A stretch of 64,000 nt of DNA from Ariolimax columbianus (taxonomy: Eukaryota > Mollusca > Gastropoda > Stylommatophora > Arionidae): the NCBI GenBank assembly GCA_036924085.1, contig JAVGWX010000013.1:43842675-43906674 (forward strand). Reading direction: 5' to 3'. The position numbers and the translations under genes were made by a program. The notes beneath the pieces are model-generated. The model was not told the DNA's origin. It made no database searches and saw only the letters and a list, made by a program, of their open reading frames with translations. The number at the start of each line of letters is the position of its first letter. The stretch's first letter is position 1. This document shows positions 10,801 through 21,930 of the stretch, one piece after another.

Positions 10801-11184
10801 ATTATGATATACAACACAATTATGTTCAATGTTGAATAAATCAGCTTAATGAAAATTAATAAATAACTATAAAGACATTCTGTTGGAAATATACTGTTGA
10901 GAAAATACTGACTCCTTAATTTATATGAATTGTCGTTTAAAAAAATATTCCTTGACTCAAATAAATTTGCTTTCCTTTCAGTTATTACCACAAGCAAAAC
11001 AAAACCCTATGATAACAACAACAAAAATTGAAGAAGCTATGGAGCATGTTTTTGTTATTTGTTTTAATTTATTTCTCTTGAATTGGTGAGAGTTTCACTT
11101 TGCAGTATTATTACATTAACTGTATAAATGTTTAATTTTGTGCTATCTATTCAAATAAGAATTTTCATTTTAAATGTGAAGTCG
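10801..11184. other. unassigned A/T-rich sequence
   Basis: Nothing recognised. Confidence 0.4.
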
Positions 11185-11612
11185 GTCCTTTTATATGGTG
11201 CAGAAACATGACCGATGACTAAACTCAATAATATGAGACTGCAAGGCTTTGTCAATATATAGCTGAGAAAGACTCTGGGCCTGTGATGGTTCGACAGAAT
11301 TAAAAATGAAAGCTTCGGGAAGAGAACAGGACAAAGACATGTCGAACAGCAAATCTTGAGAAGAAGATGGTGCTGTATAGGCCACACACTGTGAACACCC
11401 CAAGACAGTATCCCTAGGCAATCACTGTCGTCGGATCCACACAAAAAAAAGCAAAGGAAGGCCAAAGAACACGTGGAAAAGAGACTTATAGGTTGATACA
11501 AATAGAACGGGGAGAAGCTAGAAAGAAATAGCACAGGACAGGCCTGCGTGGAGAGAGTTGGTTGATAGCTTATGCACTCCAAGGTGATAATGACAACGAA
11601 GAAGAATACATT
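11185..11612 (+). mobile_element. RTE-like LINE, C-terminal fragment
   Basis: Decayed frames give SVLLYGAET, then a GHTL block, then an R-K-K-K-Q-R-K-A-K-E stretch and ERNSTGQACVERVG. This matches the common LINE C-terminus pattern of LYGxExW, GHTLR, GKRKRGRPR and AQDRxxWR. Similar ends occur at 13440, 19495, 33330, 40360 and 44950. Confidence 0.75.
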
Positions 11613-12020
11613 AAAATGTCATGCAATATTGGCTACTGAAATACTGTGAAATACGGTTAAATTATAAGTTGCCGTCTGTTTCAATTTTTATTTAAAAAGA
11701 GATATAATTTTTAAGCGATTAAGGATGGATACCATTGGTTCTGTTATATCTAGCATGCTACATGTTAGGTCCACAAGACAATTGGATCTGAAGAAATGGA
11801 AGACTTCTATAAAATTATTGTTTCCCCTTGATCAGGATCTTTAAGTATAGACAGATTGTGGGCGGCAGACTTGCAACATGTTTCAAAGAATAAACCATAT
11901 GGATAGTGAGTGTGTAAGATTGTCAAGATACGAAAGAAAATATTTACAAAAAATGTTTTCAAGCTTTACAGCATGTGAGAAATATTTGGTTTTAATTACT
12001 CATAGCATATTTTGACATGA
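11613..12020. other. unassigned sequence
   Basis: Nothing recognised. Confidence 0.4.
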
Positions 12021-12024
12021 GCTT

Positions 12025-12545
12025 GAAACAGTGAACCGCTTCAAATATCTGGGCTCAATGATTAGTGATGTGGGATCAAAACCAGAGGTCCTGGTTAGAA
12101 TAGCACAAACAACAGCAGCGCTGTTACGATTAAAACATATATGGAAAGATAGACGACTCTCCCTCACCATAAAGGTCAGACTAATGCGCTCACTGGTTCT
12201 TTCTATATTTCTCTACGCCTGCGAAACATGGAAAATTACAGTAGATTTCTCTAGAAGAATCCAGGTCATAGAGACTAGATATTTTAGAAACTGCCTAAAT
12301 GTCACATACAAAGAATGTATCACAAATAATGAAGTACATTGAAGAATCGAGAATGTAAGTGGACTTTACGACGACCTACTCACAACGATCAAATGAGGAT
12401 GTCAGAGAATAGTTAAACCTATGACCCGAAGAGACACAAAAAGCAGCTGCAGACAAGAGAGGGATGGTTCAGGATTGAAGAGATGTCAACAGGGGTGCCC
12501 CAAAGGATGAACTGACCTGAACTGAATCACATAGTATAGACACAC
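12025..12545 (+). mobile_element. RTE-like LINE, RT C-terminal fragment
   Basis: An open stretch of 103 codons (12031-12342) reads NRFKYLGSMISDVGS, then LRLKHIWKDRRLSL, then LVLSIFLYACETWKI and IQVIETRYFRN. This is the thumb and connection region of an RTE-type RT. The catalytic motif upstream is missing, and beyond 12342 the frame is broken. Confidence 0.85.
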
Positions 12546-12549
12546 ACTG

Positions 12550-12950
12550 GAACTAGATCTGCAATATCTTTCAGTATTGACAAAATGTGGATACAAACTT
12601 TGCAAGGTCGTGAAGAATAGACACTACATTGACACAAGATGTTCAATATCTTTCACCAAGAACGTGAAGGAAAGAAATGTTATCAATATCTTTCACGAAG
12701 AACGTGACGGAAAGAAATGTTATGCACAAAAGACATGCATTGTTCTTCACCACATTGACAGCAGCTATAAAAGATCATTTTGTATTGACACACATGGGCA
12801 CCGGACGTGCAAGATATTTCTTCCTTGACTGCATTTGGGCACTAGACATGCAGGAAATTTCTTCCTTGACTGCATTTGGGCACTAGACATGCAAGATATT
12901 TCTTCCTTGACTGCATTTGGGCACTAGACATGCAGGATATTTCTTCCTGG
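12550..12950. repeat. two adjoining 43-bp tandem arrays
   Basis: Two copies of a 43-bp unit with ATCTTTCACGAAGAACGTGA lie at about 12640-12725. Then a different 43-bp unit, TTCTTCCTTGACTGCATTTG plus GGCACTAGACATGCAGGATATTT-like text, is repeated about 3.5 times at 12818-12950. Both contain an 'atat(t)tctt' core, so they may be related. Confidence 0.85.
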
Positions 12951-12954
12951 TAAC

Positions 12955-13160
12955 GGTAGCACAGTGGTTAGTTCACTGGCTTCGCAGTTGGTGGCGGATT
13001 TTTTTTCTTTCTGTTCACAAACTAACCCTGTGGTTGACGGGATCTTTACTTTTACTATTTGGGGGACTGGTGGTGGAAGCGTAAATTAGAGCATGGTAGA
13101 CCTGCAACATGTTTGGCGCAATCTATACCGCTATGCTAACCATTTAACCAAGACCTAATG
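12955..13160. repeat. dispersed repeat related to 27290-27415, SINE-like
   Basis: GGAAGCGTAAATTAGAGCAT, a 'ggcgcaatctataccgct' block and 'taaccaagacct' match the segment before the SINE-B copy at 27290-27415. It begins with AGCACAGTGGTTAGTTCACT, which resembles a tRNA D-arm. No B box was found. Confidence 0.5.
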
Positions 13161-13439
13161 TTTTACCCACACAGTCCCCTTTCTGTGATCCATACAGTTT
13201 TTTAATTCCACAGAACTTGTATCTAACGGCTTCCAATGATTAGTGTGTATCTTCTTCGACTTCCAATCCCAAAATTACAGAAGCTTCTCACTCTTTTATT
13301 CCTTTAATTTAATATTGTGGACATCATTTCTAGAACTTTCTGTAAAAACCTTATTTGGCATCCCTACATTGTATAATCATTAGATCCATGAGAATGTTGA
13401 GGTAAGCAGTGCTGTAAACTGGAGAGTTTGTCACCATCA
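13161..13439. other. unassigned sequence
   Basis: Nothing recognised. Confidence 0.4.
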
Positions 13440-13665
13440 ATCATTTAAAGTAGATCGCTCATCTCGGTGCATAGGCCATTGACAACATTCCGCTAGCGTA
13501 GATGGTCTTTCAGCCTCTCACCAGGTGTAATAGTTTAATCTCACATTCTCAAATTTGTTGGTCTACCTCACTTTGTTCTTCACCTGAGGATTCCATGCAG
13601 AAGCCTGTCTGTCTATGTTAAACACTGCCTTCCGTAGTGTATGTCCTATCCCTTACCATAGAGAG
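13440..13665 (-). mobile_element. RTE-like LINE, C-terminal fragment
   Basis: Minus-strand translation starts WIGHTLRKAVFNIDRQASAW and continues NPQVKNKVR. This matches the LINE C-terminal GHTLRK...RQAL.WNPQGKRKRGRPR block. The rest is decayed. Confidence 0.75.
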
Positions 13666-14790
13666 ATTTTATTAGTAACTATGCATGTGCCATATTGAAT
13701 ATTTAGTATGAACGCATTTATCTGAATGGCTTCAGGCAGATATTAAATACAGCAATCGCTACACTAAAATTAATTTGCATTAGTCGACTAACAGCGATGT
13801 TTATACACTCTAGTATATAGGACTTCACACTGACCAAAAATCAGAAGAGCATAGCAACACAAGGAAAACTAGAGGAAAACTCTAGAAACAATACTTCATA
13901 TGTCACACAGTAATAAAGAAGGTGACAACTTGTTTTTTCGAGGACCAGACAAATTATTCTAATCTATATTGGTTTCCACAACTGCATATTCTATACACTT
14001 TATGTGCTCACCAGCACTATTGAACAATGTTTCCTTATTCACAAACATAGCCACAACCTATCTAGCTTTAATTATATGTTTGATTATATATTTATGTAAA
14101 GCATACCTAAGTCTTATTTCACTCGATTTACGTGATCATTTCCAACTTGCGTTGAAATGTTAAAAATCAATAAACACGGCAAATCGTGGACTGACTATTT
14201 ATATTTAAACAACCTTCTTTTATAACCAAGGTCGCCGTATCCGTGGAGGTGCTACTGGGCTGGTGTCGGATTAACTGTGCCTGGATTCTGCTTCTCCGAT
14301 ACCTGCTTGTCTCCTCCTTTGTCCTTAGAGTGGTGACGGTGGTGGTGGTGGGCGTGGTGGTGGTTGTGGTAGTGATGGGTGTGGTGACTGTTCTTCCATT
14401 CAGCTGCCATATCCGCTTAAAAACATAACATCACAATCTGAATGTTACAATTGTCACGATGTGAGTTATTTTATAGATGTGTTTTGTGGTTTACAGGTGT
14501 GGCTGACAACAAAAGAGTTAACACACAGCGTCAATGGCTGCATGTGCAGAATTTTGAGTTTGAAGTGGTATGATAAGGTCACAAATAACAAATATTCAAA
14601 CCATTAGCAGGAATGCCAGGGCTACTCATTGGAGGAGTGGCAATGAATAACCTTAGAGTTACCATCAAGTTTTAATGGCAACATGTTGTTGTTGTTGTTT
14701 AATGCCTAAATTTAAAATAAGGCGAGGCTGCAGCGGTTCTGTGGATGTATATAATGGGAAAAAAACATGAAAAAAAACTTGTAAAAGTTG
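13666..14790. other. unassigned; GTG-rich stretch at 14330-14392
   Basis: No gene seen. A (GGTGGT/GTGGTG)-like low-complexity tract lies at 14330-14392. A (TTG)n run at 14687-14700 followed by TTTAATGCC resembles the start of family F. Confidence 0.5.
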
Positions 14791-15419
14791 GGGTAGTTGT
14801 CTCGACGCCGCGATTCACTCTCACCCAGTGTTTGTACAGCGATCTCAGTCCCGCCAGACGGAGCGATAGCGCGGGCTTGCCGAAAACGCTCGCCTGCCTC
14901 TCCCTGACTAGGTAGCGGGTCACAGTTTGTGGTGTCGCGCCCTCCGCAGAGGTGCGTTACTGTGGCCCGTATCGAGAAACTTTTACAGTCAGTGGTGCTT
15001 TTTCGAAGGCTTATAGCAGAGCTCGACATTTCGTCTCGCTGGTGGTCAGACTCTCGCAAAGAGCTTGTGACCAGCAAATGGAAAGCAGGAATCCTGCCTA
15101 AAGGCCCTGTTCTCGCCCGACCAACCATCAGGAGAAGGGCAGGCTGGCAGGCAAAATATCGTCTCCAGTCCCTGTGAAATCTATCGCCGGGGCCGTTGGG
15201 ATCCGTTCTGCACAGAGCGCTGCCATCCCTCCCCGAGTAAGCCCGGTCGGTCGATTGTCTGGTGTGTGTAGGGGCCCCTGTCAGGCGGTCCAAGGTCGAC
15301 GGAGTGAGGGACGGAACAACCGTCCGTCCGTCAGTCGGTCCCTGCGGCCGTCCCAGTGAGGCTTTTTACACAACCGTCCTCCGCCGACCGGTGTGTGTGG
15401 TTCGTACGTCTCCGACAGA
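14791..15419 (+). other. GC-rich leader before 18S rRNA, possible 5' external transcribed spacer
   Basis: Base composition changes sharply near 14800 from A/T-rich to G/C-rich. The block runs without interruption into the 18S 5' end at 15420. Runs such as GTCCGTCCGTCAGTCGGTCC at 15322-15341 are typical of simple sequence in rDNA spacers. Calling it a 5'ETS rests on position and composition only. Confidence 0.5.
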
Positions 15420-16586
15420 TATCTGGTTGATCCTGCCAGTAGTCATATGCTTGTCTCAAAGATTAAGCAATGCATGTCTAAGTTCACACTGTCTCACGGT
15501 GAAACCGCGAATGGCTCATTAAATCAGTCGAGGTTCCTTAGATGACACGATCCTACTTGGATAACTGTGGCAATTCTAGAGCTAATACATGCTTACCAAG
15601 CTCCGACCCTAGCGGAAAGTGCGCTTTTATTAGTTCAAAACCAATCGTCGTTACCCCTCGCGGGGTTGCGGCGTCCCCACTGGTGACTCTGGATAACTTT
15701 GTGCTGATCGCATGGCTTCATGTGCCGGCGACGCATCTTTCAAATGTCTGCCCCATCAAATGTCGATGGTACGTGACATGCCTACCATGTCTGTAACGGG
15801 TAACGGGGAATCAGGGTTCGATTCCGGAGAGGGAGCATGAGAAACGGCTACCACATCCAAGGAAGGCAGCAGGCGAGCAACTTACCCACTCCCGGCACGG
15901 GGAGGTAGTGACGAAAAATAATAATACGGGACTCTTTCGAGGCCCCGTAATTGGAATGAGTACACTTTAAACCCTTTAACGAGGATCTATTGGAGGGCAA
16001 GTCTGGTGCCAGCAGCCGCGGTAATTCCAGCTCCAATAGCATATATTAAAGTTGTTGCAGTTAAAAAGCTTGTAGTTGGATCTCAGGTGCAGGCGGGCGG
16101 TCCGGCTCGCGCCGGTTTACTGCCCGTTGTCTCCTGCCCTACCGTCTGCCGGCTCTCTCCCACGGGTGCTCTTCGCTGAGCGTCCTGGGTGGCCGGCGCG
16201 TTTACTTTGAAAAAATTAGAGTGTTCAAAGCAGGCCTTGGCTGCCTGAATAATGGTGCATCGACTAATGGATTAGGACCTCGGTTCTATTTTGTTGGTTA
16301 TCGGAACTGGAGGTAATGATTAACAGGGACAAACGGGGGCATTCGTATTGCGGCGTTAGAGGTGAAATTCTTGGATCGCCGCAAGACGAGCTACTGCTAA
16401 AGCATTTGTCAAGAATATTTTCATTAATCAAGAACGAAAGTCAGAGGCGCGAAGACGATCAGATACCGTCGTAGTTCTGACCATAAACGATGCCGACTAG
16501 CGATCCGCAGGAGTTGCTTCGATGACTCTGCGGGCAGCTTCCGGGAAACCAAAGTGTTTGGGTTCCGGGGGAAGTATGGTTGCAAA

Positions 16587-16635
<49 letters not shown>

Positions 16636-16720
16636 GCGGCTTAATTTTACTTAACACTGCCAACATTCAAATGAAATGATTGACAGGCCGAGAGCACTTT
16701 CGTTGGGTGTAATATGGAAC
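15420..16720 (+). rRNA. 18S rRNA, truncated and decayed copy
   Basis: The canonical start TATCTGGTTGATCCTGCCAG is at 15420. Universal small-subunit blocks follow in order: GGTGCCAGCAGCCGCGGTAA near 16005, TTAAAGTTGTTGCAGTTAAA near 16047, GAGGTGAAATTCTTGGAT near 16361, and AAAGGAATTGACGGAAGGGC near 16598. Identity fades after about 16650, and the last part of the roughly 1.8-kb gene, ITS1, 5.8S and 28S are absent. Variants at usually invariant sites (ATTAAGCAATGCATG rather than the usual CCATGCATG) also suggest a pseudogene or orphon. Overall wording is closest to molluscan 18S from memory. Confidence 0.9.
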
Positions 16721-16796
16721 GGGTGCTGGATTTAGACCCTCGGAAATCTTGGGCTAAGTTCTCTGTGGCTCGATTGGTATGCACTCAGTGTTCGAT

Positions 16797-16857
16797 AAAG
16801 GAATTGACGGAAGGGCACCACCATGAGTGGAGCCTGCGGCTTAATTTGACTCTACAC
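16797..16857 (+). repeat. partial second copy of an 18S core block
   Basis: AAAGGAATTGACGGAAGGGC and the next 40 bases occur a second time, 199 bp after the first copy at 16598. The first copy reads CCACCAGGAGTGG and this one CCACCATGAGTGG. Sequence between the copies has only weak similarity to 18S. Confidence 0.85.
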
Positions 16858-16949
16858 GCCAACACTATATGGGTTTAATACCCATTACAAATTTTTTATT
16901 AAACTCAACTTTAATAAACTTTTACAAGTTTTTTTTCATGTTATTTTCC

Positions 16950-17290
16950 CATTGTTTAATGCCTACAATGAGTAAGTTTATTCTTTTATTCGCCTTGAAA
17001 AGGACGTTACGTGGCGGGTTGTAGTAGCTTTCCTCACATCTCGAGCATGCTGATGAAGGTGGACCATGGTCCTCCAAGTGGTTGTGCTATGATTGACTTT
17101 ATCTGTGTGCTGCTCACTACTACGGGGATCACATCTTGTCAGCCAGGCTGCCTTGAAAACAACCTGTTTCCAGGGAACACTATATGGAAGAGAGATTGTG
17201 GTCTTTGTCAGTATATTGTGCCTGATCCTGGCGCAACATGCTGGTCAGTTTGTTGTGTCTGACTGGACTAGTATCTCAGTTCCCCTGACA
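16950..17290 (+). repeat. dispersed family F, full-looking copy
   Basis: Landmarks in order are TTTAATGCC, ATGAGTAAGTTTATTCTTTT, GGCGGGTTGTAGTAGCTTTC, CTCACTACTACGGGGATCAC, GTTTCCAGGGAACACTATAT and GTCTGACTGGACTAGTATCT. It aligns along its length with 37608-37945 and in part with 34710-34905 and 20855-20990. The 3' part contains two diverged GGTCAGT-type sub-repeats of about 37 bp. Confidence 0.8.
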
Positions 17291-17299
17291 TAAATATAA

Positions 17300-17800
17300 A
17301 GAAAACAAAGATTAAAATGCTTTGGAATAGTGACAAGAAGCCATATATGCAGATACAAATTAAAGATCAACTACTGGAACAGGTACAGAGTTTCTCCTAT
17401 CTACGTCATATAATAACAGAAAAAGGCAGAACAAGAAATCAGAGAGATAATAGGTCTGACCAAGATGGTATTCAGCAACATATGACACATACTGACATCC
17501 AAACAGATAAAATTATAATTTAAAAAAATAATTGTCAGGTGTTATGTATATTCGTCACTACTTTAGGGCGCAGAAACATGGACACTGAATAACAATTTGA
17601 AAAAAGACTATCAAAGCCTTCGAAATGTGGGTATACAGAAAATTGGGTGGCACTTCTTGGAAAGAGAAGAAAACAAATGTGGAGGCATTGAAAACATTGG
17701 GGATGAAAAGAAAATGAATGAACTAAATAAATGTTAGACAAGCTATTTTGGTCATATAATAAGACATACCTCCTGTTTAAGACTACACTAGAGTGTAGGT
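17300..17800 (+). mobile_element. RTE-like LINE, decayed RT C-terminal fragment
   Basis: Frames give KTKIKMLWNSDKK, VQSFSYLRHIITEKGR, then GAETWTLNNNLKKTIKAFEM and WVYRKLGGTSWKEK. This is the standard LINE series of FxYLG..I, YGCETWTL and F.MW.YRR. Several frameshifts and stops are present. It ends at an I-type LINE insertion (17817). Confidence 0.8.
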
Positions 17801-17816
17801 TGGAAGGCAGTCGTTC

Positions 17817-19278
17817 TTTTTCTTCTTCTTCGTACGCTGTCAGACGTCAACTTGAATTTGTTCGAAGAAAGCAGCTGTCATCCTGAGGCTGTGAACACTG
17901 CCATAGAGCTTGTCTAGTGTTGCCACTGGTGATGGCCACATGTGCTTTCTCTGATCCTCGCATGTCGGGCAATTTTGCAGCAGATGTTCAGCGGTCATTT
18001 TCCCTGTACCACAGGTGCATTCGTCAGTGCCACCTATCTTCAGTTTATTGAATAGATGGTACCTCAGTCTGTTGTGGCCTGTGCGGAGTCTGAAGACCAA
18101 GACCTGCTCTCTTCTGTTCAGCTGGTAGTAGGCATCATTTTTTGTGTAGCCAGTATGTTCTGTTTCCCATTTGGCCATGTATCTGGACCTAATAAACCTT
18201 TTGGACTCTTCGTAGGTCACACTAGAATCTGGTTGTGGTAGTCTTGCACCTTCTTTTGCCAGTCTGTCTGCCTCCTCGTTGCCTTGGATGTTACAGTTGG
18301 ATGGAACCCACTGTACCACTACTCCTTTTGGTGTGGACTGCTGGCATAGTTGACAGAGTACTGCTCTTAAATCATTAAGTTCAGTATTTTTCTGGTTTTT
18401 TTTTGCTGTAACCACGGCCAGGGCATCTGTAAACAGGACTATCTGGCTTTCATGGCTTTCACCTGTCAGCATTGCTTCTACTGCAGCCTTCAGTGCCTCT
18501 GCCTCCGCTCTGAAATTGTTTGAGAATTTTCCATTTGCCACTGACAGTGTTATTTATCTACCATTTGTTAGGCTCAGGAATACCCCTCCATTCTGTGTTG
18601 TGTTTGTTACAGAACCGTCGGTGTATGCATGGGTCCAGTCTATGCTTGGGTAGTTTTCCATTATGTACCTCAGGGTTATGTCTCTTCTTTCTTTTTCATT
18701 CTGGCTGTTCTTGTTTCCAATACCTGGTATATTTTCTACCACCTCCAGAGTGATATGCCGCTTCCATGTGGGTTTGCGTACAGTAGGGATGGGCTTTGGT
18801 GTTGTTATGGTGTTCATAGGGTCTTCGCTCATCTTTGCTTTGGCTATTTCTGCAAAGTTTCTCTGTGTTAGTTTGCCTTTTCCAAGTCTATTTAGTCTCT
18901 GATGCATTGGATGGTCTGTCAGTCTTCTGAGTTTCTCTGATTGCTGCTGGGCTCTACAGTCTCTTCTGTCGGTCATGGATTGCAGATTTGTAATCTTTTC
19001 AAGTTCTACAATTGGCGTTGACTTCATGCCTCCTGGTATAACTCTCATGACTTGGATTTGAAGTTTGTTAATTTTATCAAACTTCGCCTTTGCTGCTGTT
19101 GCCCATGCCGCAATGCCATACTCAAGAACTGGTCTCACTCTTCCAGTGTACAGTTGCTTGAGTATTCTTTCGTCTGCTCCCCAGCTTGTACCAGCAAGTT
19201 TCCTCATGATTGCCATTCTTTGTCTGGCTCTCATTCGGTTTCTCTGGATCTGACTTTTCCATGTCATGTGCCGATCAA
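17817..19278 (-). mobile_element. I/Jockey-type LINE, 5'-truncated copy with 10-bp TSD
   Basis: The target-site duplication GCAGTCGTTC lies at 17807-17816 and 19279-19288. The 3' end has a short imperfect TTC run on the plus strand. The element starts within the RT thumb at MTWKSQIQRNRMRARQ (19267) and continues through RNase H to 17840. One in-frame stop near 18556, where the sister copy at 6223-8436 has a Lys codon, splits the frame. It is visibly more diverged from the 6.2-kb copy than the 3.9-kb copy is. Confidence 0.95.
17840..19267 (-). pseudogene. LINE polyprotein fragment: RT C-terminus plus RNase H
   Basis: The upper frame (18554-19267) has MAIMRKLAGTSWGADERIL, RPVLEYGIAAWATAAKAKF and THAYTDGSVTN. 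The lower frame (17840-18541) has NNFRAEAEAL, LFTDALAVVTA, VQWVPSNCNIQGNEEADRL and CTCGTG...EHLLQNC. All four RNase H acidic residues are present. The usual H of VQWVPSHC is N here (VPSNC), which would affect activity. Confidence 0.9.
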
Positions 19279-19288
19279 GCAGTCGTTC

Positions 19289-19745
19289 AAGAGACAGACA
19301 GACATTAGAAGTGGACAGATAACATTGGGGTAGGGACTGAAAAAAGCCTGTAAAATTGTATCATTACAGCTAGAGTACACTGGAGCTCCATTCCAGCCAA
19401 CCATCAACACGGAGATGGCACTTCAACTCAATTGACATGAACTTATAAATTCACAAATGTCAAAAAGTAGAGCAGGTTAAACCTAGTGTTGGCAACACAA
19501 GATATGAAGAAGATACAATGGGTATGGATAGGTCACATCCCGAGGAGGAATACTGGTAGCATTGCTCGACAGTGCCTGCACTGGAACCTGTTGGGAAAGA
19601 GAAAGAGAGGTAGACCTAGACACACCTGGAGATGGGAAGCGGAGGCAAAAAGAGAGAGCACTGGCCAGCCGTGGATAGTTGGAGTGGCTGGCAGTTGATC
19701 GAAGCTCATGTTGATTATTTGTTGATGGCCTATGCTCCACATGGG
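19289..19745 (+). mobile_element. RTE-like LINE, C-terminal fragment
   Basis: The clear part (19486-19700) reads MKKIQWVWIGHIPRRNTGS, then RQCLHWNLLGKRKRGRPRH and TWRWEAEAKRE. This is the usual LINE C-terminal end. Sequence 19289-19480 is weaker. Before the I-type LINE landed at 17817, this may have been continuous with the RT remnant ending near 17800. Confidence 0.8.
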
Positions 19746-19942
19746 TTGAAGGGTTTTGATTTTAATACATAATACCACAGTAAATGCTACTTCTGTAGCA
19801 AAGCGATTTCATGCTGATTCACACAGCCTCATACATACCCTCTTAAGTTGGCGATAACGACATGTTTGTAAGTTCACTGTGGGGTTGTTTTAGTTTCTCT
19901 CAGGATGTGCAGTTATTTATGTGTGCTCTCAATATCAATATA

Positions 19943-20625
19943 CGAGGTGTGTTCAAACAAAAACCGCAGCAAACTGCAACAAGTAAACATACGTACGATG
20001 CGCATGATGACGTCCCTTCTGGTGTAAATGGCACATACCAACCGTCAAGCTTGCAAAATTTCATTATCCTCTGACTCATAGTTGCCTCGGCAGACCGTTG
20101 AAAACATGGCGTATTATACGGAATCGTTCAGAGTTAATCAGCGAGCGGTGATTCGGTTTCTAACAGCTGAAGGATGTCGACAGGCAGTGTGTGGTGACCC
20201 GAAGTGGTGCATCAGTTTTGGCGATGGCATTTTCTGACGCAACAATATACGCCTGACCTGGTCTCAGAAGATCTTTCGTTAACTGACGTCCTTCTTTAAA
20301 TACCGTTTTCCAGTTCTTCACTGTTGTCTTCGACACACCTTTGTCACCATACACTGCCTGCATTCTGTGATGAATGTCAAACTGGTCGACATCCTTTAGT
20401 TGTTAGAAACCGAATCACCGCTCACTGATCAACTCTGGACGGATTCTGTATCACACCCGCCATGTTTTCAACAGTCTGCTGATGAAACTATGAGTCGGAG
20501 GATAATGGAATTTTGTAAACTTTACTGTTGGTATGTGCCGTTTACATCAGAAGTGACATCATCATGTGCATCTTACGTATGTTCACTTGTTGCAGTTTGG
20601 CTTGGTTTCATTTGAACACGCCTCA
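19943..20625. mobile_element. mariner-derived palindromic (foldback) element, TA target duplication
   Basis: The ends are CGAGGTGTGTTCAAA (left) and its near-complement TTTGAACACGCCTCA (right), flanked by TA at 19941-19942 and 20626-20627. The two arms match for about 260 bp, giving very long inverted repeats. The left arm encodes MAYYTESFRVNQRAVIRFLT on the plus strand. The right arm has the matching start on the minus strand, and the centre continues with QAVYGDKGVSKTTVKNW and FKEGRQLTKDLLRPGQA. These are N-terminal helix-turn-helix pieces of mariner-type transposases. The catalytic DDD/DD34D domain is absent, so it is non-autonomous. Confidence 0.9.
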
Positions 20626-20854
20626 TATACAGAATTATCCATATCTAAAATGCTATACTCTCTTGTCTGTTGTGGTAAAAGGGGTTGGGTTCTCACTCCA
20701 GTTGCTGTTATTGTTGTGGAAGTCACTTGTACTGAGTTAATTCAGCTATTGCCGATGTTTCTATGGTGGTGGGTCACAGTAGGTCTTCTTACATCTAGAG
20801 GCGTACTTGAGAAGGCTGCTTCTGGCTATAGTGCACTGTGAGACTCCCTGGTTA

Positions 20855-20990
20855 GCTCACCACTATGGGGATTACAGTGTCCGCCCCCACCTTTTTCGAT
20901 ACAGCTTGTCTCCAGGAACAACTACAAGGATGTAAGGTAGTGTCTTGATCAGTATATTTCATCTGACCCCGGCGAAAAACTTTGCTCCCT
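20855..20990 (+). repeat. dispersed family F, partial copy
   Basis: CTCACCACTATGGGGATTAC, a TGTCTCCAGGAACAACTAC stretch and TTGATCAGTATATTTCATCT follow the family F order. The 5' half is missing. Confidence 0.55.
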
Positions 20991-21475
20991 CTCACCCCAG
21001 TAGTGACACAACTTAGTTTACCAACATGTAAATGAGTCCCTGATTTACCATTAGAGAAAACAATAAAGGAAGGGAACTGGTCACCTTACCTCATAAGAGC
21101 TGAAACTTAGTATAAACAACTTCAAACACTTCTTCCTCGACGGCCGTGTGTGTGTTATTGGATTACCAATTTTTGAGCTTTCCCAATGATACTCTAGTTA
21201 CATTTACTTCTTCTTTCAATTTTTTTATTATATTATTTTTCTGTTATTCCCTATTGGCTCCATTCAAGATCGTGTATGGTTCATTATCTTTATTCACTTG
21301 TGTTGTTAGATGTTGTGGAGAGGAGTTGGTTTTCAGTTGTGTGTCAGCTTTGTCTCCGATGTTGGTGTTATTCTGTGTATCTTTTGACATTACTGGTCAC
21401 ATTTCCGTTGAGGTCCCCCCATGGTTTCATTGTTGGCATGCAAAAATTCACTGGTGGCTTGCCTGACCAACCCCA
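20991..21475. other. unassigned sequence
   Basis: Nothing firmly recognised. AAAATTCACTGGTGGCTTGC near 21445 resembles text at 27238, so part is probably a dispersed repeat. Confidence 0.4.
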
Positions 21476-21562
21476 GTTGTTCTTAACTTAACTTTAAGTT
21501 AACATCTTTATACTGGTTTAGAAGACTCTGCAGAGTCTGTAGACATGAGTTTCTCATTCCAG
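21476..21562 (-). mobile_element. CR1/SINE-B 3' tail fragment
   Basis: The minus-strand tail motif (AGACTCTGCAGAGTCTTC palindrome, AACCAGTATAAAGATGTTAA and TTAAGTTAAG repeat) is present without its body. Confidence 0.7.
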
Positions 21563-21679
21563 TTGTGTAGTTTTGTCACAAAGTGACCAGTGGACAATTG
21601 AAAAGTTTATGCGCGCTGAAGTTATACTCAGGCAGTTACACTGGTATTGGAGGGGTCTGGACTGTTGAATCTGGGGTTG

Positions 21680-21930
21680 GGGACGGCGCGGGCTAGTGGT
21701 TAAGTGGCACGGCTCACAAACAGAAGGTGCTGGGTTCGATCCCCATCACAGCACCGGCCGTTACCCCGGGGAAGAAAACCCTTAGAAAATGCGGGAGGAT
21801 GCAGACCCTTACATAAAATGCATGCTGAAGTCAGATGCACTGGGCCGACAGGCGCAAAATAAAAACCACATTGCAACGCACATCCGCCTTCGGGAATAGA
21901 GAAATAAGGCGAATGCACACCACAAAAAAA
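21680..21930 (+). mobile_element. SINE-A copy 1 (tRNA-derived), 13-bp TSD
   Basis: The tRNA-like head has an A-box TAGTGGTTAAGTGGC and a B-box GGTTCGATCCC. A fixed body follows (CTTACATAAAATGCATGCTG, GCACTGGGCCGACAGGCGCA) and an A-rich end after AAATAAGGCGAA. The target-site duplication GAATC(T/A)GGGGTTG lies at 21667-21679 and 21931-21943, with 12 of 13 bases matching. Confidence 0.93.

Noticed and set aside
15174..15796. Plus-strand frames of 60-86 codons
   Set aside because: Lie within the GC-rich leader and the 18S rRNA copy.
21680..21760. Possible functional tRNA gene
   Set aside because: A and B boxes are present, but the same head recurs with a constant non-tRNA body and A-rich end at six sites, so it is a SINE.
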